Below, piece after piece: positions 18,672-27,828 of a DNA stretch of 64,000 bases. Source of the DNA: an uncultured Alphaproteobacteria bacterium (GTDB lineage Bacteria; Pseudomonadota; Alphaproteobacteria; HIMB59; GCA-002718135); assembly GCA_902594815.1 (NCBI GenBank), contig CACJNL010000001.1:132188-196187 (forward strand). Reading direction: 5' to 3'. Below the pieces are notes generated by a model, which made no database searches, was not told the origin of the DNA, and saw only the letters and a list, made by a program, of their open reading frames with translations. A program made the position numbers and the translations under genes. How positions within the stretch are numbered: position 1 is the first letter of the stretch; every line of letters starts with the position of its first letter.

Positions 18672-19172
18672 ATGACAAAAAAAAATGCTCAATTTAAGCA
18701 GGGAGAAACAGTTGTTTATCCAAAGCATGGTGTAGGTGAAGTGATGAAAATTGAAACCATGGAAGTAGCAAGTATTAAGACTAACTTTTATGTAGTTAAA
18801 ATGGAGCAATCAAAATTAACAATAAGAGTACCAACCGATAAACTTGAGCAAGTAGGACTAAGAAAACTTTCATCAAAAAAAGTCATTGAAGAAGTGTTCG
18901 GTATTTTAAAGCTGAAACCAAAAATAAGAAGAATAATGTGGAGCAGAAGGGCTCAAGAATATGATGCAAAAATTTTCTCTGGAGATCCAATAAAAATTGC
19001 CGAGGTTGTAAGAGATCTTTTTAGAAAAACAAGTCAAGCTGAGCAATCCTACAGTGAAAGACAAATGTTTCAAGTCGCAATTGAAAGATTAGCTAGAGAG
19101 GTAGCTGCTGTTGAAAAAACAGACTATTTTCAGTCCACGGAAAAAATTGAAACAATATTAAGAAATAAATAA
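18672..19172 (+). CDS. carD: CarD/CdnL family RNA polymerase-binding regulator
   Basis: The 166-residue protein has the N-terminal polymerase-interacting domain (FKQGETVVYPKHGVGEVMKI) and the helical DNA-contacting C-terminal domain (LKPKIRRIMWSRRAQEYDAK). CarD/CdnL stabilises open promoter complexes and supports rRNA and housekeeping transcription. It starts 2 bases after fdxA and ends directly at the TTG of the next gene, as in the conserved alphaproteobacterial block. Confidence 0.96.
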   Translation: MTKKNAQFKQGETVVYPKHGVGEVMKIETMEVASIKTNFYVVKMEQSKLTIRVPTDKLEQVGLRKLSSKKVIEEVFGILKLKPKIRRIMWSRRAQEYDAKIFSGDPIKIAEVVRDLFRKTSQAEQSYSERQMFQVAIERLAREVAAVEKTDYFQSTEKIETILRNK

Positions 19173-19985
19173 TTGGAAAATTCAAGTAAATTTTCAAAAT
19201 TAACTAAAGCAAACAAGATTTGGGCAATAGGCTCGCTGCACTCAAGCTTAGACTCGTTCCAATCAATTAAAAAATATATCTTATCTAACTTTGAATTAGG
19301 AGATAAGTTAATTTTTTTAGGAAACTTAATTGGTTTTAGATCTGAGTCTAAAAAAATAATAGATGAAGTTCTTAAACTAAGATTTGATTTAATGGCAAAA
19401 TATCAGCTTAAACATTCGGATATAGTTTTTCTAAGGGGTGCTCAAGAAGAAATGTTTAGAAAGCTTCTCCAATTACACATAGCGCCAAATCCTATGGAAA
19501 TTCTAGAATGGATTTTTAGTCATGGGGTTGATCAAACAATAATCTCATACAATTTTGATCCAGAGGAATTTAGAAAAACTGTCACACAGGGAACAATTCA
19601 AATAAACAAATTAACTACAAAATTAAATAATCAAATTTCATTTAATTCTGGACATCAAGAGTTTTTTTCGAACCTTAAACATGCCGCATATACTGACAAT
19701 ATGGAGGTATTATTTGTTAACAGAGGTGTGGATATTTCAAGACCATTATCCGCTCAAAATGACTGCTTTTGGTGGGGATATCAAAATTTTTCACAGATAA
19801 ATAAGCCCTACTTTTCATTTAAAAGAATTGTAAGAGGCTATCAATCAAACACATTTAACGATATTGAAAATGCAAAAACTAGTATTTTATGCACACTATT
19901 TAAGCAACCTCTTGAAAATAAAAAAATTATAGCAGGAATTTTTACTAAAAACGGAGATATTTTAGAATTATTTGAATCTACGTGA
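19173..19985 (+). CDS. Metallophosphatase-fold protein with degenerate active site
   Basis: The 270-residue protein (TTG start touching the carD stop) follows the layout of PP1-like bacterial phosphatases: IWAIGSLHSSLDSF where GDIHG stands, DKLIFLGNLIGFRSES for LGDYVDRGPDS, VFLRGAQEEMF for RGNHEEM, LFVNRGVD for VHAG and VRGYQS for HGHTP. Nearly all metal and catalytic residues are replaced (D to S, D to N, D to G, N to A, H to Q, H to N, H to Y). It is intact, so it is likely a folded pseudo-enzyme, perhaps a binding or regulatory protein. The homology is inferred from spacing of these blocks. Confidence 0.65.
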   Translation: MENSSKFSKLTKANKIWAIGSLHSSLDSFQSIKKYILSNFELGDKLIFLGNLIGFRSESKKIIDEVLKLRFDLMAKYQLKHSDIVFLRGAQEEMFRKLLQLHIAPNPMEILEWIFSHGVDQTIISYNFDPEEFRKTVTQGTIQINKLTTKLNNQISFNSGHQEFFSNLKHAAYTDNMEVLFVNRGVDISRPLSAQNDCFWWGYQNFSQINKPYFSFKRIVRGYQSNTFNDIENAKTSILCTLFKQPLENKKIIAGIFTKNGDILELFEST

Positions 19986-20016
19986 TCCAAAATTATTTTT
20001 ATTCGTATAAATAAGT

Positions 20017-20880
20017 ATGACGATCAAATCCATCATTTCTAATAATTTGGTTGAGTTTTCTAAGAAATTCAAAATACTTGAAAAAAGTGAAGAATTCTAT
20101 CACATACAGCAATGGACAGAAAAAAGAGCCTCTAAATCACTTCAAATCATACTAAATTCATATTTGCGACTGGCTGTATCATATGCAAGAAAATATAAAA
20201 GTTATGGATTGCCACTTGATGATCTTATTCATGAAGGTGTACTTGGGATCATGCATGCACTAGAAAAATTTGATATTTCAAAAGATTTTAGATTATCTAC
20301 ATATGCTTCTTGGTGGATTAGAGCCTCAATCCAAGATTATATTTTAAAAAATTGGTCAGTTGTTAAAACTGGATCTACTGCTTCGCAGAAAGCTCTTTTT
20401 TTTAATTTAAGAAAAATCAAACAACAAATTTCTGATGCTTCTTTGGATTTTATGGGTCAAAAAGAAATTGATAAAGTGTCAGAAATGCTAAATGTAAAAA
20501 AATTCGAAGTACAAAATATGGAATCAAGATTAAGTGGTGGAGATGTATTTCTTAATCAAAAAATTGACAATGAATCAGAAAATGATCTTATGAGCCTTCT
20601 TGAAGATGAAAGAGCAAATCCTGAAGAGTCTTTTGAAAATTTTAATGATGGAAAGATTAAAAAAGACTTTCTTGAAAAAGCTATTTTAAGGCTTAACGAT
20701 CGTGAGAGAACAATCATTAAGCTTAGAAAACTCAGGGAAAAAAGTATAACTCTTGATGAGTTAGGTCAAATGTTAAAAATAAGCAAAGAGAGAGTCAGAC
20801 AAATTGAAACTAAAGCATTAGAAAAGTTAAAAACAACATTAATTGAAATTTCTCAACAAAATAAAGAATTTTTTATTTGA
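20017..20880 (+). CDS. rpoH: RNA polymerase sigma-32 factor (heat shock)
   Basis: The 287-residue protein has sigma region 2 (YKSYGLPLDDLIHEGVLG, STYASWWIRASIQDYIL), the RpoH box as ASQKALFFNLRKIK, and region 4 with LDELGQMLKISKERVRQIE. The RpoH box distinguishes it from RpoD. It would direct heat-shock and general stress genes. It starts 31 bases after the phosphatase-like gene. Confidence 0.96.
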   Translation: MTIKSIISNNLVEFSKKFKILEKSEEFYHIQQWTEKRASKSLQIILNSYLRLAVSYARKYKSYGLPLDDLIHEGVLGIMHALEKFDISKDFRLSTYASWWIRASIQDYILKNWSVVKTGSTASQKALFFNLRKIKQQISDASLDFMGQKEIDKVSEMLNVKKFEVQNMESRLSGGDVFLNQKIDNESENDLMSLLEDERANPEESFENFNDGKIKKDFLEKAILRLNDRERTIIKLRKLREKSITLDELGQMLKISKERVRQIETKALEKLKTTLIEISQQNKEFFI

Positions 20881-20911
20881 TAGTTTAGTTTCTTTAAATT
20901 AGAAATATCAG

Positions 20912-21448
20912 GTGCTTAAATTAATTATAGCTATCTCTGTTATTTTTGTGTCATCGACCTCCTTTGCTAAAGGTTATAATGTGTTTTCAATAGGAATTTA
21001 TGATGTTGAATTTGATAGAGATTTGCAGGGCAATTATATAACCAGTGATTTTAGATATGAGGTAAGATTTGACAAAAGTTTATTAGATATTGGACCAGAA
21101 GAAGACAATTTTTTTTATTTAAAACCTTTATTTGGATTAGAATTAACAGGTAAAAAAGCGACCTATATTTACTCTGGAGTTTATTTGGAAGATAATTTAG
21201 GTAAACTAGTAAGTGGTAAAAATAGTAAATGGATTTTTACACCAAGCTTTGCAACAGGCTATTATGATGATGGAGATGGAAAAAAATTAGGAAATAAATT
21301 AGAATTTAGAACCACCCTAGAAATAAGTTATCAAAAAGAAAATGATGATAGAATTGGGATATCATTTGGTCACATCTCAAATGCAAACATCGGTAATAAA
21401 AATCCAGGCGTTGAAATAATTAGTTTATCTTATCAAAAGCCTTTTTAG
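20912..21448 (+). CDS. pagL: Lipid A 3-O-deacylase, PagL family
   Basis: The 178-residue protein (GTG start) has a signal peptide (LKLIIAISVIFVSSTSFA) and alternating beta-strand pattern ending in Phe (LSYQKPF), as in outer-membrane barrels. Near the end, ISFGHISNANIGNKNPGVE matches the PagL active-site block with the catalytic His-Ser pair (H in FGHISN and the following S) and the conserved NPG. PagL removes the 3-acyl chain of lipid A in the outer membrane. The gene follows rpoH and converges on dusA with a 4-base overlap. Confidence 0.85.
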   Translation: MLKLIIAISVIFVSSTSFAKGYNVFSIGIYDVEFDRDLQGNYITSDFRYEVRFDKSLLDIGPEEDNFFYLKPLFGLELTGKKATYIYSGVYLEDNLGKLVSGKNSKWIFTPSFATGYYDDGDGKKLGNKLEFRTTLEISYQKENDDRIGISFGHISNANIGNKNPGVEIISLSYQKPF

Positions 21449-22431
21449 TTTAATAGTAGACTTTTTTCTTTGACAAAAATCAGAAAAATTTTTTCTAATT
21501 GATCAAAATTATTATTTTTCATGTTATTGTGAATGTCGATTTTAAATTTTTTTCCATTCGCAACACCAAAAAAAATATTTAGTAACGGACTCAATAATCT
21601 GTAAATACTGTCAGTGCCTACTTTTGGTTTAATATAATTAAAATACTCAATAATTGTATCTTCTGAAATTTTATAAGAAGATAAATTGTTATAAAATAGA
21701 CTATCAACTATTCTTAAACAAAAAGGATTATTTTGAATTAATCTTCCAACCATAATACCATCATGTATTTTAGATAAATCTATAGCTTTCTCAATTGTGT
21801 CTATTCCACCATTTAATACAAAAGTAATATGAGGAAATTTTTCTTTTATTTTTTTTACAAAATCATAGTTTAGTGGTGGAATATTTCTGTTATCTTTCGG
21901 ACTAAAACCATTTAATATAGCATTCCTTGCATGAACATAAACAATTTTGATACCACTTTTTAAAATTTCATCAATAAATTCTTCAAAATAATCATAATTA
22001 AAAGTTTTACCTATTCCAATTCTGCATTTGATTGAAACTTCAATATCCTTATTTATCTGCATTGCGCTCAAACAATTTTTAACCAGACTTTTGTCTTGCA
22101 TTAAACATGCGCCAAAACTTCCCTTTTGGACAGCCTTACTCGGACAACCAACATTTAAATTTACTTCATTGTAATTTAATTCGTATGCTATTTTTGCGCA
22201 TTTATGTAAATCATTGTAATCAGATCCTCCCACCTGGAGTGCAATTGGATTTTGGTTATCATTTGCTATTATGGATTGAGTATTTTTAGAATGAATTAAA
22301 GTTTTGGTAGCAATCATTTCTGAAAATAAAAAAGTTTTTTTTGATAATATACGATAGAGATTTCTTGCATATGGAGTTGTGTATCCCATCATTGGCGCAA
22401 CACAAAATTTTCGCTCTATTAAATTATTCAT
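21445..22431 (-). CDS. dusA: tRNA-dihydrouridine synthase A
   Basis: DusA reduces uridines in the D-loop (positions 20/20a) with FMN. The 328-residue protein has the N-terminal CVAPMMGYT, the LNVGCPS block with the catalytic cysteine (VQKGSFGACLM follows), KCRIGIG and VLNGGID for FMN phosphate binding, and HDGIMVGR. The FSEMIATKTLIH segment is typical of the DusA branch. It stands alone on the minus strand. Confidence 0.95.
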   Translation of the reverse strand: MNNLIERKFCVAPMMGYTTPYARNLYRILSKKTFLFSEMIATKTLIHSKNTQSIIANDNQNPIALQVGGSDYNDLHKCAKIAYELNYNEVNLNVGCPSKAVQKGSFGACLMQDKSLVKNCLSAMQINKDIEVSIKCRIGIGKTFNYDYFEEFIDEILKSGIKIVYVHARNAILNGFSPKDNRNIPPLNYDFVKKIKEKFPHITFVLNGGIDTIEKAIDLSKIHDGIMVGRLIQNNPFCLRIVDSLFYNNLSSYKISEDTIIEYFNYIKPKVGTDSIYRLLSPLLNIFFGVANGKKFKIDIHNNMKNNNFDQLEKIFLIFVKEKSLLLN

Positions 22432-22527
22432 AATTAAAATTATTTTTTAAAAACAAAAGGTAATTATACTTCTAATTACTTGCCTACAATAATTTGTTAA
22501 TATAAATTGAATTTTTTAGTAATTTTT

Positions 22528-23142
22528 ATGAAAAATAATAAAAACCAATTGCCAAAATTTCTACAGAATAGATATAATTTTTGGAAATCTACTTCTTATT
22601 TACAAAATAAAAAAAACATAAAAAAACTTGCTAAACTTGGTCAAAAACCTCAGGCAATGATTATCTCCTGTTGTGATTCAAGAGTTAATGTTTCATCTAT
22701 CTTTGGGGCAAAAGAGGGTGATTTTTTTATACATCGTAATATTGCAAATATAATACCACCATACGGATCAACTAAAACAGATCATTCAACATTTGCTGCA
22801 ATTGAGTATGCAATAAATGAATTAAAAGTTCCTAATTTTATCGTTCTGGGTCACACTAAGTGTGGTGGCATTAAAGCTGGTCATTCCCAACATATGAAAG
22901 GCCAAAATAAAAAATATAAATTTATAAATAGTTGGTTATCAAACCTTCGTACTGCATATAAAAATATTCCAAAAAAATTATCTATAGAAAATCAAATTAA
23001 TTTTCTTGAAGAAGAAAATATAAGAGTGTCTATTTATAATTTAATGCAATTTCCTATAGTAACCAAAATGGTGAAAAATAAAAAACTTTCTATTTTTGGT
23101 TTAATATACGATATTAGTTCAGGTGATATTAAATCATTATAA
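22528..23142 (+). CDS. Beta-class carbonic anhydrase
   Basis: The 204-residue enzyme has the zinc ligands in IISCCDSRVN (Cys, with the Asp-Arg pair) and GHTKCGGI (His and Cys), as in beta carbonic anhydrases, which hydrate CO2 to bicarbonate. I use the ATG at 22528; an in-frame TTG at 22507 would add seven hydrophobic residues with little support. It stands between dusA and panB without shared operon partners, perhaps supplying bicarbonate for carboxylases. Confidence 0.94.
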   Translation: MKNNKNQLPKFLQNRYNFWKSTSYLQNKKNIKKLAKLGQKPQAMIISCCDSRVNVSSIFGAKEGDFFIHRNIANIIPPYGSTKTDHSTFAAIEYAINELKVPNFIVLGHTKCGGIKAGHSQHMKGQNKKYKFINSWLSNLRTAYKNIPKKLSIENQINFLEEENIRVSIYNLMQFPIVTKMVKNKKLSIFGLIYDISSGDIKSL

Positions 23143-23166
23143 ATTTATACAATAAATAAAAACTAC

Positions 23167-23961
23167 TTATTTATAAGAGTGTTTTCTTAATGGAAATTTT
23201 CTTTTTTTAACACTTCTAACAAAATTATTAATTGCAACAGAAATACTTATTTCAATATTAGCGAAATTTTTTACAAATTTTGGTTTTTTTATTTTGGAAT
23301 TAAAATTTAAAATATCATCAATTACTAAAACTTGCCCATCACAATGTTTTGAAGAACCAATTCCAATAGTAGGTATGGACAATATGTTTGTAATTTTGTT
23401 TGCCACTTTTTCATTAATGCATTCCATCACAATAAATTTTGAACCTACCTTTTCTAGTTCAGTTGCTAAATATAATAAATCATCTGCATCTTTAGATTCC
23501 TTGCCAACACTTTTGATTTTTTTAAAATCTGAAAATTTTTGTGGTGTTACACCTATATGAGATACAACTTTAATTTTATTATCAGATAAATATTTTACTA
23601 TTTCAATATTTTTTTTATCTGTTTCGATTTTAATAAAATCAGCTTTTGTGGAAGCAATTAATTCTTTTGCATTTCCTAACGCTTCTTTTTTATTTCTATA
23701 GGTATTGTAAGGCATATCAACAATACTCATTGAATATTTTGTGTTTCTAACTACTGCCTTCCCATGATTTTTCATCATTTCAAGTGTAACACCTCTTGTG
23801 TTTTTCATTCCATATAAAGTTGTACCAACCGAGTCACCAACTAATATTAAATCTACTTTACCATCTAATAAATTTGCGATAGGTTTTGAGTAAGCAGTCA
23901 GGCAAGTAATAGGGGATTTGTTTTTTTTTAATAATAAATTTTTATAACTAACTTTAGACAT
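23167..23961 (-). CDS. panB: 3-methyl-2-oxobutanoate hydroxymethyltransferase
   Basis: PanB makes ketopantoate from 2-oxoisovalerate and methylene-THF, the first step to pantothenate. The 264-residue protein shows LVGDSVGTTLYG, DMPYNTY, KVVSHIGVTPQ, IVMECINE and TIGIGSSKHCDGQVLV, all conserved family blocks. It lies directly after an SDR gene with no gap. panC and panE are not in the window. Confidence 0.96.
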   Translation of the reverse strand: MSKVSYKNLLLKKNKSPITCLTAYSKPIANLLDGKVDLILVGDSVGTTLYGMKNTRGVTLEMMKNHGKAVVRNTKYSMSIVDMPYNTYRNKKEALGNAKELIASTKADFIKIETDKKNIEIVKYLSDNKIKVVSHIGVTPQKFSDFKKIKSVGKESKDADDLLYLATELEKVGSKFIVMECINEKVANKITNILSIPTIGIGSSKHCDGQVLVIDDILNFNSKIKKPKFVKNFANIEISISVAINNFVRSVKKRKFPLRKHSYK

Positions 23962-24660
23962 TTAAACGGAACGAGTAATTCCACCATCAACACGAATGTT
24001 CTGTCCAGTAATATACGCCCCACCCTCAGATGCTAACATTTCAATAACAGATGAAATTTCACTCACTTTACCATATCGTTTAAGCGGTATGCGTTTTATG
24101 AACTCTGCTTTTTCAGGCAAGCTATCTATAAATCCAGGTAAAATATTATTCATTCTGATATTATATTCTGCATATTTATCTGCATAAAGTTTTGTAAAAC
24201 TAGCCAGACCTGATCTAAATACCCCTGATGTAGGAAATGATTTCTCTGGTTCAAAGGTTGCAAAAGTAGAGATATTTATTATTGACCCACTATTCTGTTT
24301 TTTCATTATTGGAGTAACTATTCTTGATGATCGAATAACATTTAAAAGATATACCTCCATACCCTTAATCCAATCTTCATCTTTTAATTCTAAAATATCC
24401 CCTTTGGGTCCATGCCCAGCGCTGTTTATAAGAACATCTATTTTGTTAAATTTACTTAAAACTTTCTCAAAAAATATTTCAATATCCTTGGTGATTAAGT
24501 TTGAGCCCGTAAAACCAAAACCACCCAATTTTTTTGCTAATTCCTCTCCTTTTCCAGATGAAGACATAATTCCAATATCATAACCTTTTGATGATAAATA
24601 TTTTGCTGCGTCAGCACCCATTCCAGTACCTGCAGCAATAAATACAGCTGTTTTTTTCAT
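23962..24660 (-). CDS. Short-chain dehydrogenase/reductase family protein, atypical active site
   Basis: The 232-residue protein has a Rossmann N-terminus (FIAAGTGMGADAAKYL in place of TGG..GIG), LINSAGHGP for NAG, IINISTFATF with a Ser, and the closing ILPGFIDS and YITGQNIRVDGG. The usual Y-x-x-x-K is not present: aligning the GLASFTK part puts Ser at the Tyr and Arg at the Lys position (SGVFRSGLASFTK). It may be a non-classical reductase or have lost catalysis. It ends against panB and could provide a related activity, but nothing shows this. Confidence 0.75.
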   Translation of the reverse strand: MKKTAVFIAAGTGMGADAAKYLSSKGYDIGIMSSSGKGEELAKKLGGFGFTGSNLITKDIEIFFEKVLSKFNKIDVLINSAGHGPKGDILELKDEDWIKGMEVYLLNVIRSSRIVTPIMKKQNSGSIINISTFATFEPEKSFPTSGVFRSGLASFTKLYADKYAEYNIRMNNILPGFIDSLPEKAEFIKRIPLKRYGKVSEISSVIEMLASEGGAYITGQNIRVDGGITRSV

Positions 24661-24716
24661 TTTATGCTTTTAACATATTAGGTATCAAAATATCCACTAA
24701 CAAAAAAGTTCTTACT

Positions 24717-25964
24717 TTAGACAGTAATTAATTTTCTTTCAGCCAAAGGTTTTTCTTTTACTGGTAAATGAATTATTGCAGAGAATGCTCCTACCCCTAT
24801 TCCTACCCACCATACAATGTCATAACTTCCATATATATCGTAAAATAAACCACCTAACCATACACCAACAAATGAACCAATTTGGTGAGATAAAAAAACT
24901 ATACCATATAAGGTGCCCATAAATTTTAATCCATATATGTATCCTATTATTCCAGAAGTTAATGGAACTGTTGCAAGCCACAAAGATCCCATTACTATTG
25001 AAAACACAACCACAGACGTAGGTGTAATTGGTAACATTATAAATGCAATTGCAGCAATTGTGCGTCCTGCATAAATAATGGATAATAAATATTTTTTTGT
25101 ATAATATTTTCCCATTGCACCTGCTGTAATTGAACCAATAATATTAAATAATCCAATTAAAGCTATTGATAACGCTCCTAAAGACGCAACGGAATTACAA
25201 ACAAAACTAATTAAGCTACCTTGTATAATTGGACTGCTTGCTTCTGCAATAAAAGCTGGAAAATGAGCCGTGATGAAAGCTAATTGAAAACCACATGAAA
25301 AAAATCCTAAAAAAAGCATAGTATAAGTTGGGTCTTTGAAAGCATCTTTGAGAGCATCACTAAGATTTGATTCCACTTCTTTTTTAGATATCTTTGGTTC
25401 AGATTTTAAAAGAGGGACTAATAGAATTGTTAAAATACTAATTATTGCAAAAACAACAAAAACTGATGACCAAGGCATAATATCAAGAAGACCAGCAGCA
25501 AATGGTGGTCCTACTACTTGTCCTGCTGAGCCGGCTGCTGTAGTAATACCTAAGGCTAGAGATCTTTTCTCAGGTGAAGCAGTTCTTCCAACTACTGCTA
25601 GTATTGGGCCAAAACCACTACCAGCAATTCCAAAGCCGATTAAAATATTGAGAAATTGATGTGCTTCAGGAGAGGATGCTGAGCTACTTATAAAAACTCC
25701 AACGGCATACAAAATCAATCCTAGAGTTATAGCCTTTCTATCTCCAAATTTTTCTGCAAAGGCACTAAAAAGAGGTGTTCCAATCCCCCAGGCTAAATTT
25801 TGAATGGCTATTGCCATTGAAAACTCTGATCTAGCCCATAAGAACTCTTCTGCTATTGGTATTTGAAAAAGACCAAAAGTAGAACGTATTGCAAAACTAA
25901 TCAGCAAAATTAAACTTCCACCAATTAGTACGGGTGTAAAAATACTTGTATTCTTATCGTTCAT
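24717..25964 (-). CDS. Major facilitator superfamily transporter, monocarboxylate/OFA-like
   Basis: The 415-residue protein has about 12 membrane helices. The helix 2-3 loop FAEKFGDRKAITLG is a degenerate form of the MFS G-x3-D-R motif, and the N-terminal RSTFGLFQIPIAEEF and GSAGQVVGPP stretches resemble the oxalate:formate and monocarboxylate branch. A small organic acid is a reasonable substrate guess only. Single gene, 56 bases upstream of the SDR gene on the same strand. Confidence 0.85.
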   Translation of the reverse strand: MNDKNTSIFTPVLIGGSLILLISFAIRSTFGLFQIPIAEEFLWARSEFSMAIAIQNLAWGIGTPLFSAFAEKFGDRKAITLGLILYAVGVFISSSASSPEAHQFLNILIGFGIAGSGFGPILAVVGRTASPEKRSLALGITTAAGSAGQVVGPPFAAGLLDIMPWSSVFVVFAIISILTILLVPLLKSEPKISKKEVESNLSDALKDAFKDPTYTMLFLGFFSCGFQLAFITAHFPAFIAEASSPIIQGSLISFVCNSVASLGALSIALIGLFNIIGSITAGAMGKYYTKKYLLSIIYAGRTIAAIAFIMLPITPTSVVVFSIVMGSLWLATVPLTSGIIGYIYGLKFMGTLYGIVFLSHQIGSFVGVWLGGLFYDIYGSYDIVWWVGIGVGAFSAIIHLPVKEKPLAERKLITV

Positions 25965-26016
25965 AAAAATTAGAATGATGAACCTAGCAGTTTAAAAGAA
26001 CTAATCTATTAAAAAA

Positions 26017-26487
26017 TTAAGCTCTTTGAACAATCTGTTGCTTTTCTGATTCTTCTTTTTCAGGAATTACGTAGGCTACTGCACAATGATCAATACAATA
26101 GGGTTTATCTTCAAATCTTTCTTTGCCACAAAATTTGAAATCAGACTCATCTGGATGGCCTTCAGGCCACTCACATCCTCTCTTTACACTTTTGGTAAAT
26201 AAGTTATTTACTGCTGGTTGAAAGGTTTGTTGAGCTAGGTCTTCTTTGGCTTCTTCTTTTTTAACCTCAAAATTAAGTTTAGGAACTATCGGCGATCTTG
26301 CTTTTTTTCTATCAGGTTTAACAGCTGTTCGTCTTATTGGAGAAGGCCTTCTTTCAAGTCCAATCCTATGTGCTTTTCCAACAACTGCATTTTTTGTAAA
26401 ACCAAGAAGCTTTCCTATTTGTGCTGTAGGGAGTCCTTGATCCCATAATTCTCTTAGTTTTGAAACGTTGTTGTCATCCCAAGGCAT
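26017..26487 (-). CDS. gcrA: Cell-cycle regulator GcrA
   Basis: The 156-residue protein opens with the N-terminal helix-turn-helix MPWDDNNVSKLRELWDQGLP, GKLLGFTKNAVVGKAHRIGL, which matches GcrA, an alphaproteobacterial factor that binds RNA polymerase sigma-70 and senses CcrM-type DNA methylation. The C-terminal part has the Cys/His-bearing segment RGCEWPEGHP, FKFCGKERFEDKPYCIDHC, also conserved. The gene diverges from pgk across 144 bases. No ccrM is in the window. Confidence 0.95.
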   Translation of the reverse strand: MPWDDNNVSKLRELWDQGLPTAQIGKLLGFTKNAVVGKAHRIGLERRPSPIRRTAVKPDRKKARSPIVPKLNFEVKKEEAKEDLAQQTFQPAVNNLFTKSVKRGCEWPEGHPDESDFKFCGKERFEDKPYCIDHCAVAYVIPEKEESEKQQIVQRA

Positions 26488-26631
26488 AATTTATCCTTTT
26501 AAGTTATCTACATATAGTAGTATTTAACAACACTATTATACTAAATATATAACTGCTAAAAGAAAAAACTGGGATTTTTTATGAAAAACCAATAAATAAC
26601 ATGTATTTTTTAGTATAATTCATCTGAAGTA

Positions 26632-27828
26632 ATGAAAAATCTTAGTAATTATAAAGTAATAGGTAAAAAGGTATTATTTAGAGCTGACTTAAATGTCCCT
26701 GTTTTAAATGGTGTAATTACTGACACATCAAGAATTTTAGCGATTAAATCATCTATAGAAACCCTCATCAAAAATAAAAATAAGATTTTTATATTGGCTC
26801 ATTTTGGCAGACCTAAAGGAGAAGTTATAGAGAAGTACTCTTTGCAATTTATACTTTCATCCCTGGCAGAAATTCTAGAAGTTGAAAAGATTCATTTTTT
26901 AAAAAACCTTCAAAAAGAAAATGTAATTAAAAAAATTGATGAGATGAAATCAGGCGAAGTTTGCCTTATTGAGAATATTAGATTTGAAAAAGGTGAAGAA
27001 AAAATAGACTGGAATTTTGCAAAAAATGTTAGCAGTTTATTTAATGTTTACGTAAACGATGCCTTTTCTGCCTCTCATAGAAATCATACATCAATTACGG
27101 GTTTTGCAAAATATATCCCAGCTGTTGCTGGAAATCACTTAATTAAAGAAATAGAAAACATAAACAAATTTTTAGAAAATTCAAAAAAACCAAATTTAGC
27201 TATTGTGGGAGGCTCCAAGATCTCGACAAAAATTAACCTTTTAAATAATTTGATCCAACAGTTTAACTGTATTGTTATAGGAGGGGCTATGGCTAATACA
27301 TTTTTACTATCAAAAGACATAACAGTGGGTAAATCATTAGTCGAACAAGATTTAGTTGAAGTGGCAAAAGATATTCAAACAAAAGCTACAAAGTTTAATT
27401 GTAAATTAATACTTCCGCTGGATGTTATTTGTGGAAAAAGTATTGAAGATAGAGAATCAATAGAGGTTGATATTAATGATATTCCAAAAAATTATATGAT
27501 TTTAGATCTAGGAACAAAAACTACTGCTTTGATTAATCAAGAAATTAAGAATTCAAAAATGGTTCTATGGAATGGACCTGTTGGAGCATTTGAATATAAA
27601 TCATATGAAAGGGCAACAAATGAAATTGCTCTAAACATCAAAAAAAATGTACAGCAATTTGGTGTTAATGCTCTTGCTGGTGGAGGAGATACTGTTTCTG
27701 CAATAAAGAATTCAAATGCTGAGGATGGTTTTGATTATATCTCTAACGCAGGAGGTGCTTTTTTAGAATGGTTGGAGGGCAATCAATCTCCAGGAGTTAT
27801 AGCGTTAAGAGAAAATAATTTAAGTTAA
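26632..27828 (+). CDS. pgk: Phosphoglycerate kinase
   Basis: Pgk moves phosphate between 1,3-bisphosphoglycerate and ADP. The 398-residue protein has VLFRADLNVPV near the start, AHFGRPKGE, the VGGSKISTKI nucleotide-region loop, LWNGPVGAFE and the C-terminal AGGGDT and SNAGGAFLEWLEG. Length is normal. A TATAAT lies at 26614-26619, close to the start, and could be the -10 box. It overlaps the convergent yciB gene by 4 bases. No other glycolytic gene is near. Confidence 0.97.
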   Translation: MKNLSNYKVIGKKVLFRADLNVPVLNGVITDTSRILAIKSSIETLIKNKNKIFILAHFGRPKGEVIEKYSLQFILSSLAEILEVEKIHFLKNLQKENVIKKIDEMKSGEVCLIENIRFEKGEEKIDWNFAKNVSSLFNVYVNDAFSASHRNHTSITGFAKYIPAVAGNHLIKEIENINKFLENSKKPNLAIVGGSKISTKINLLNNLIQQFNCIVIGGAMANTFLLSKDITVGKSLVEQDLVEVAKDIQTKATKFNCKLILPLDVICGKSIEDRESIEVDINDIPKNYMILDLGTKTTALINQEIKNSKMVLWNGPVGAFEYKSYERATNEIALNIKKNVQQFGVNALAGGGDTVSAIKNSNAEDGFDYISNAGGAFLEWLEGNQSPGVIALRENNLS

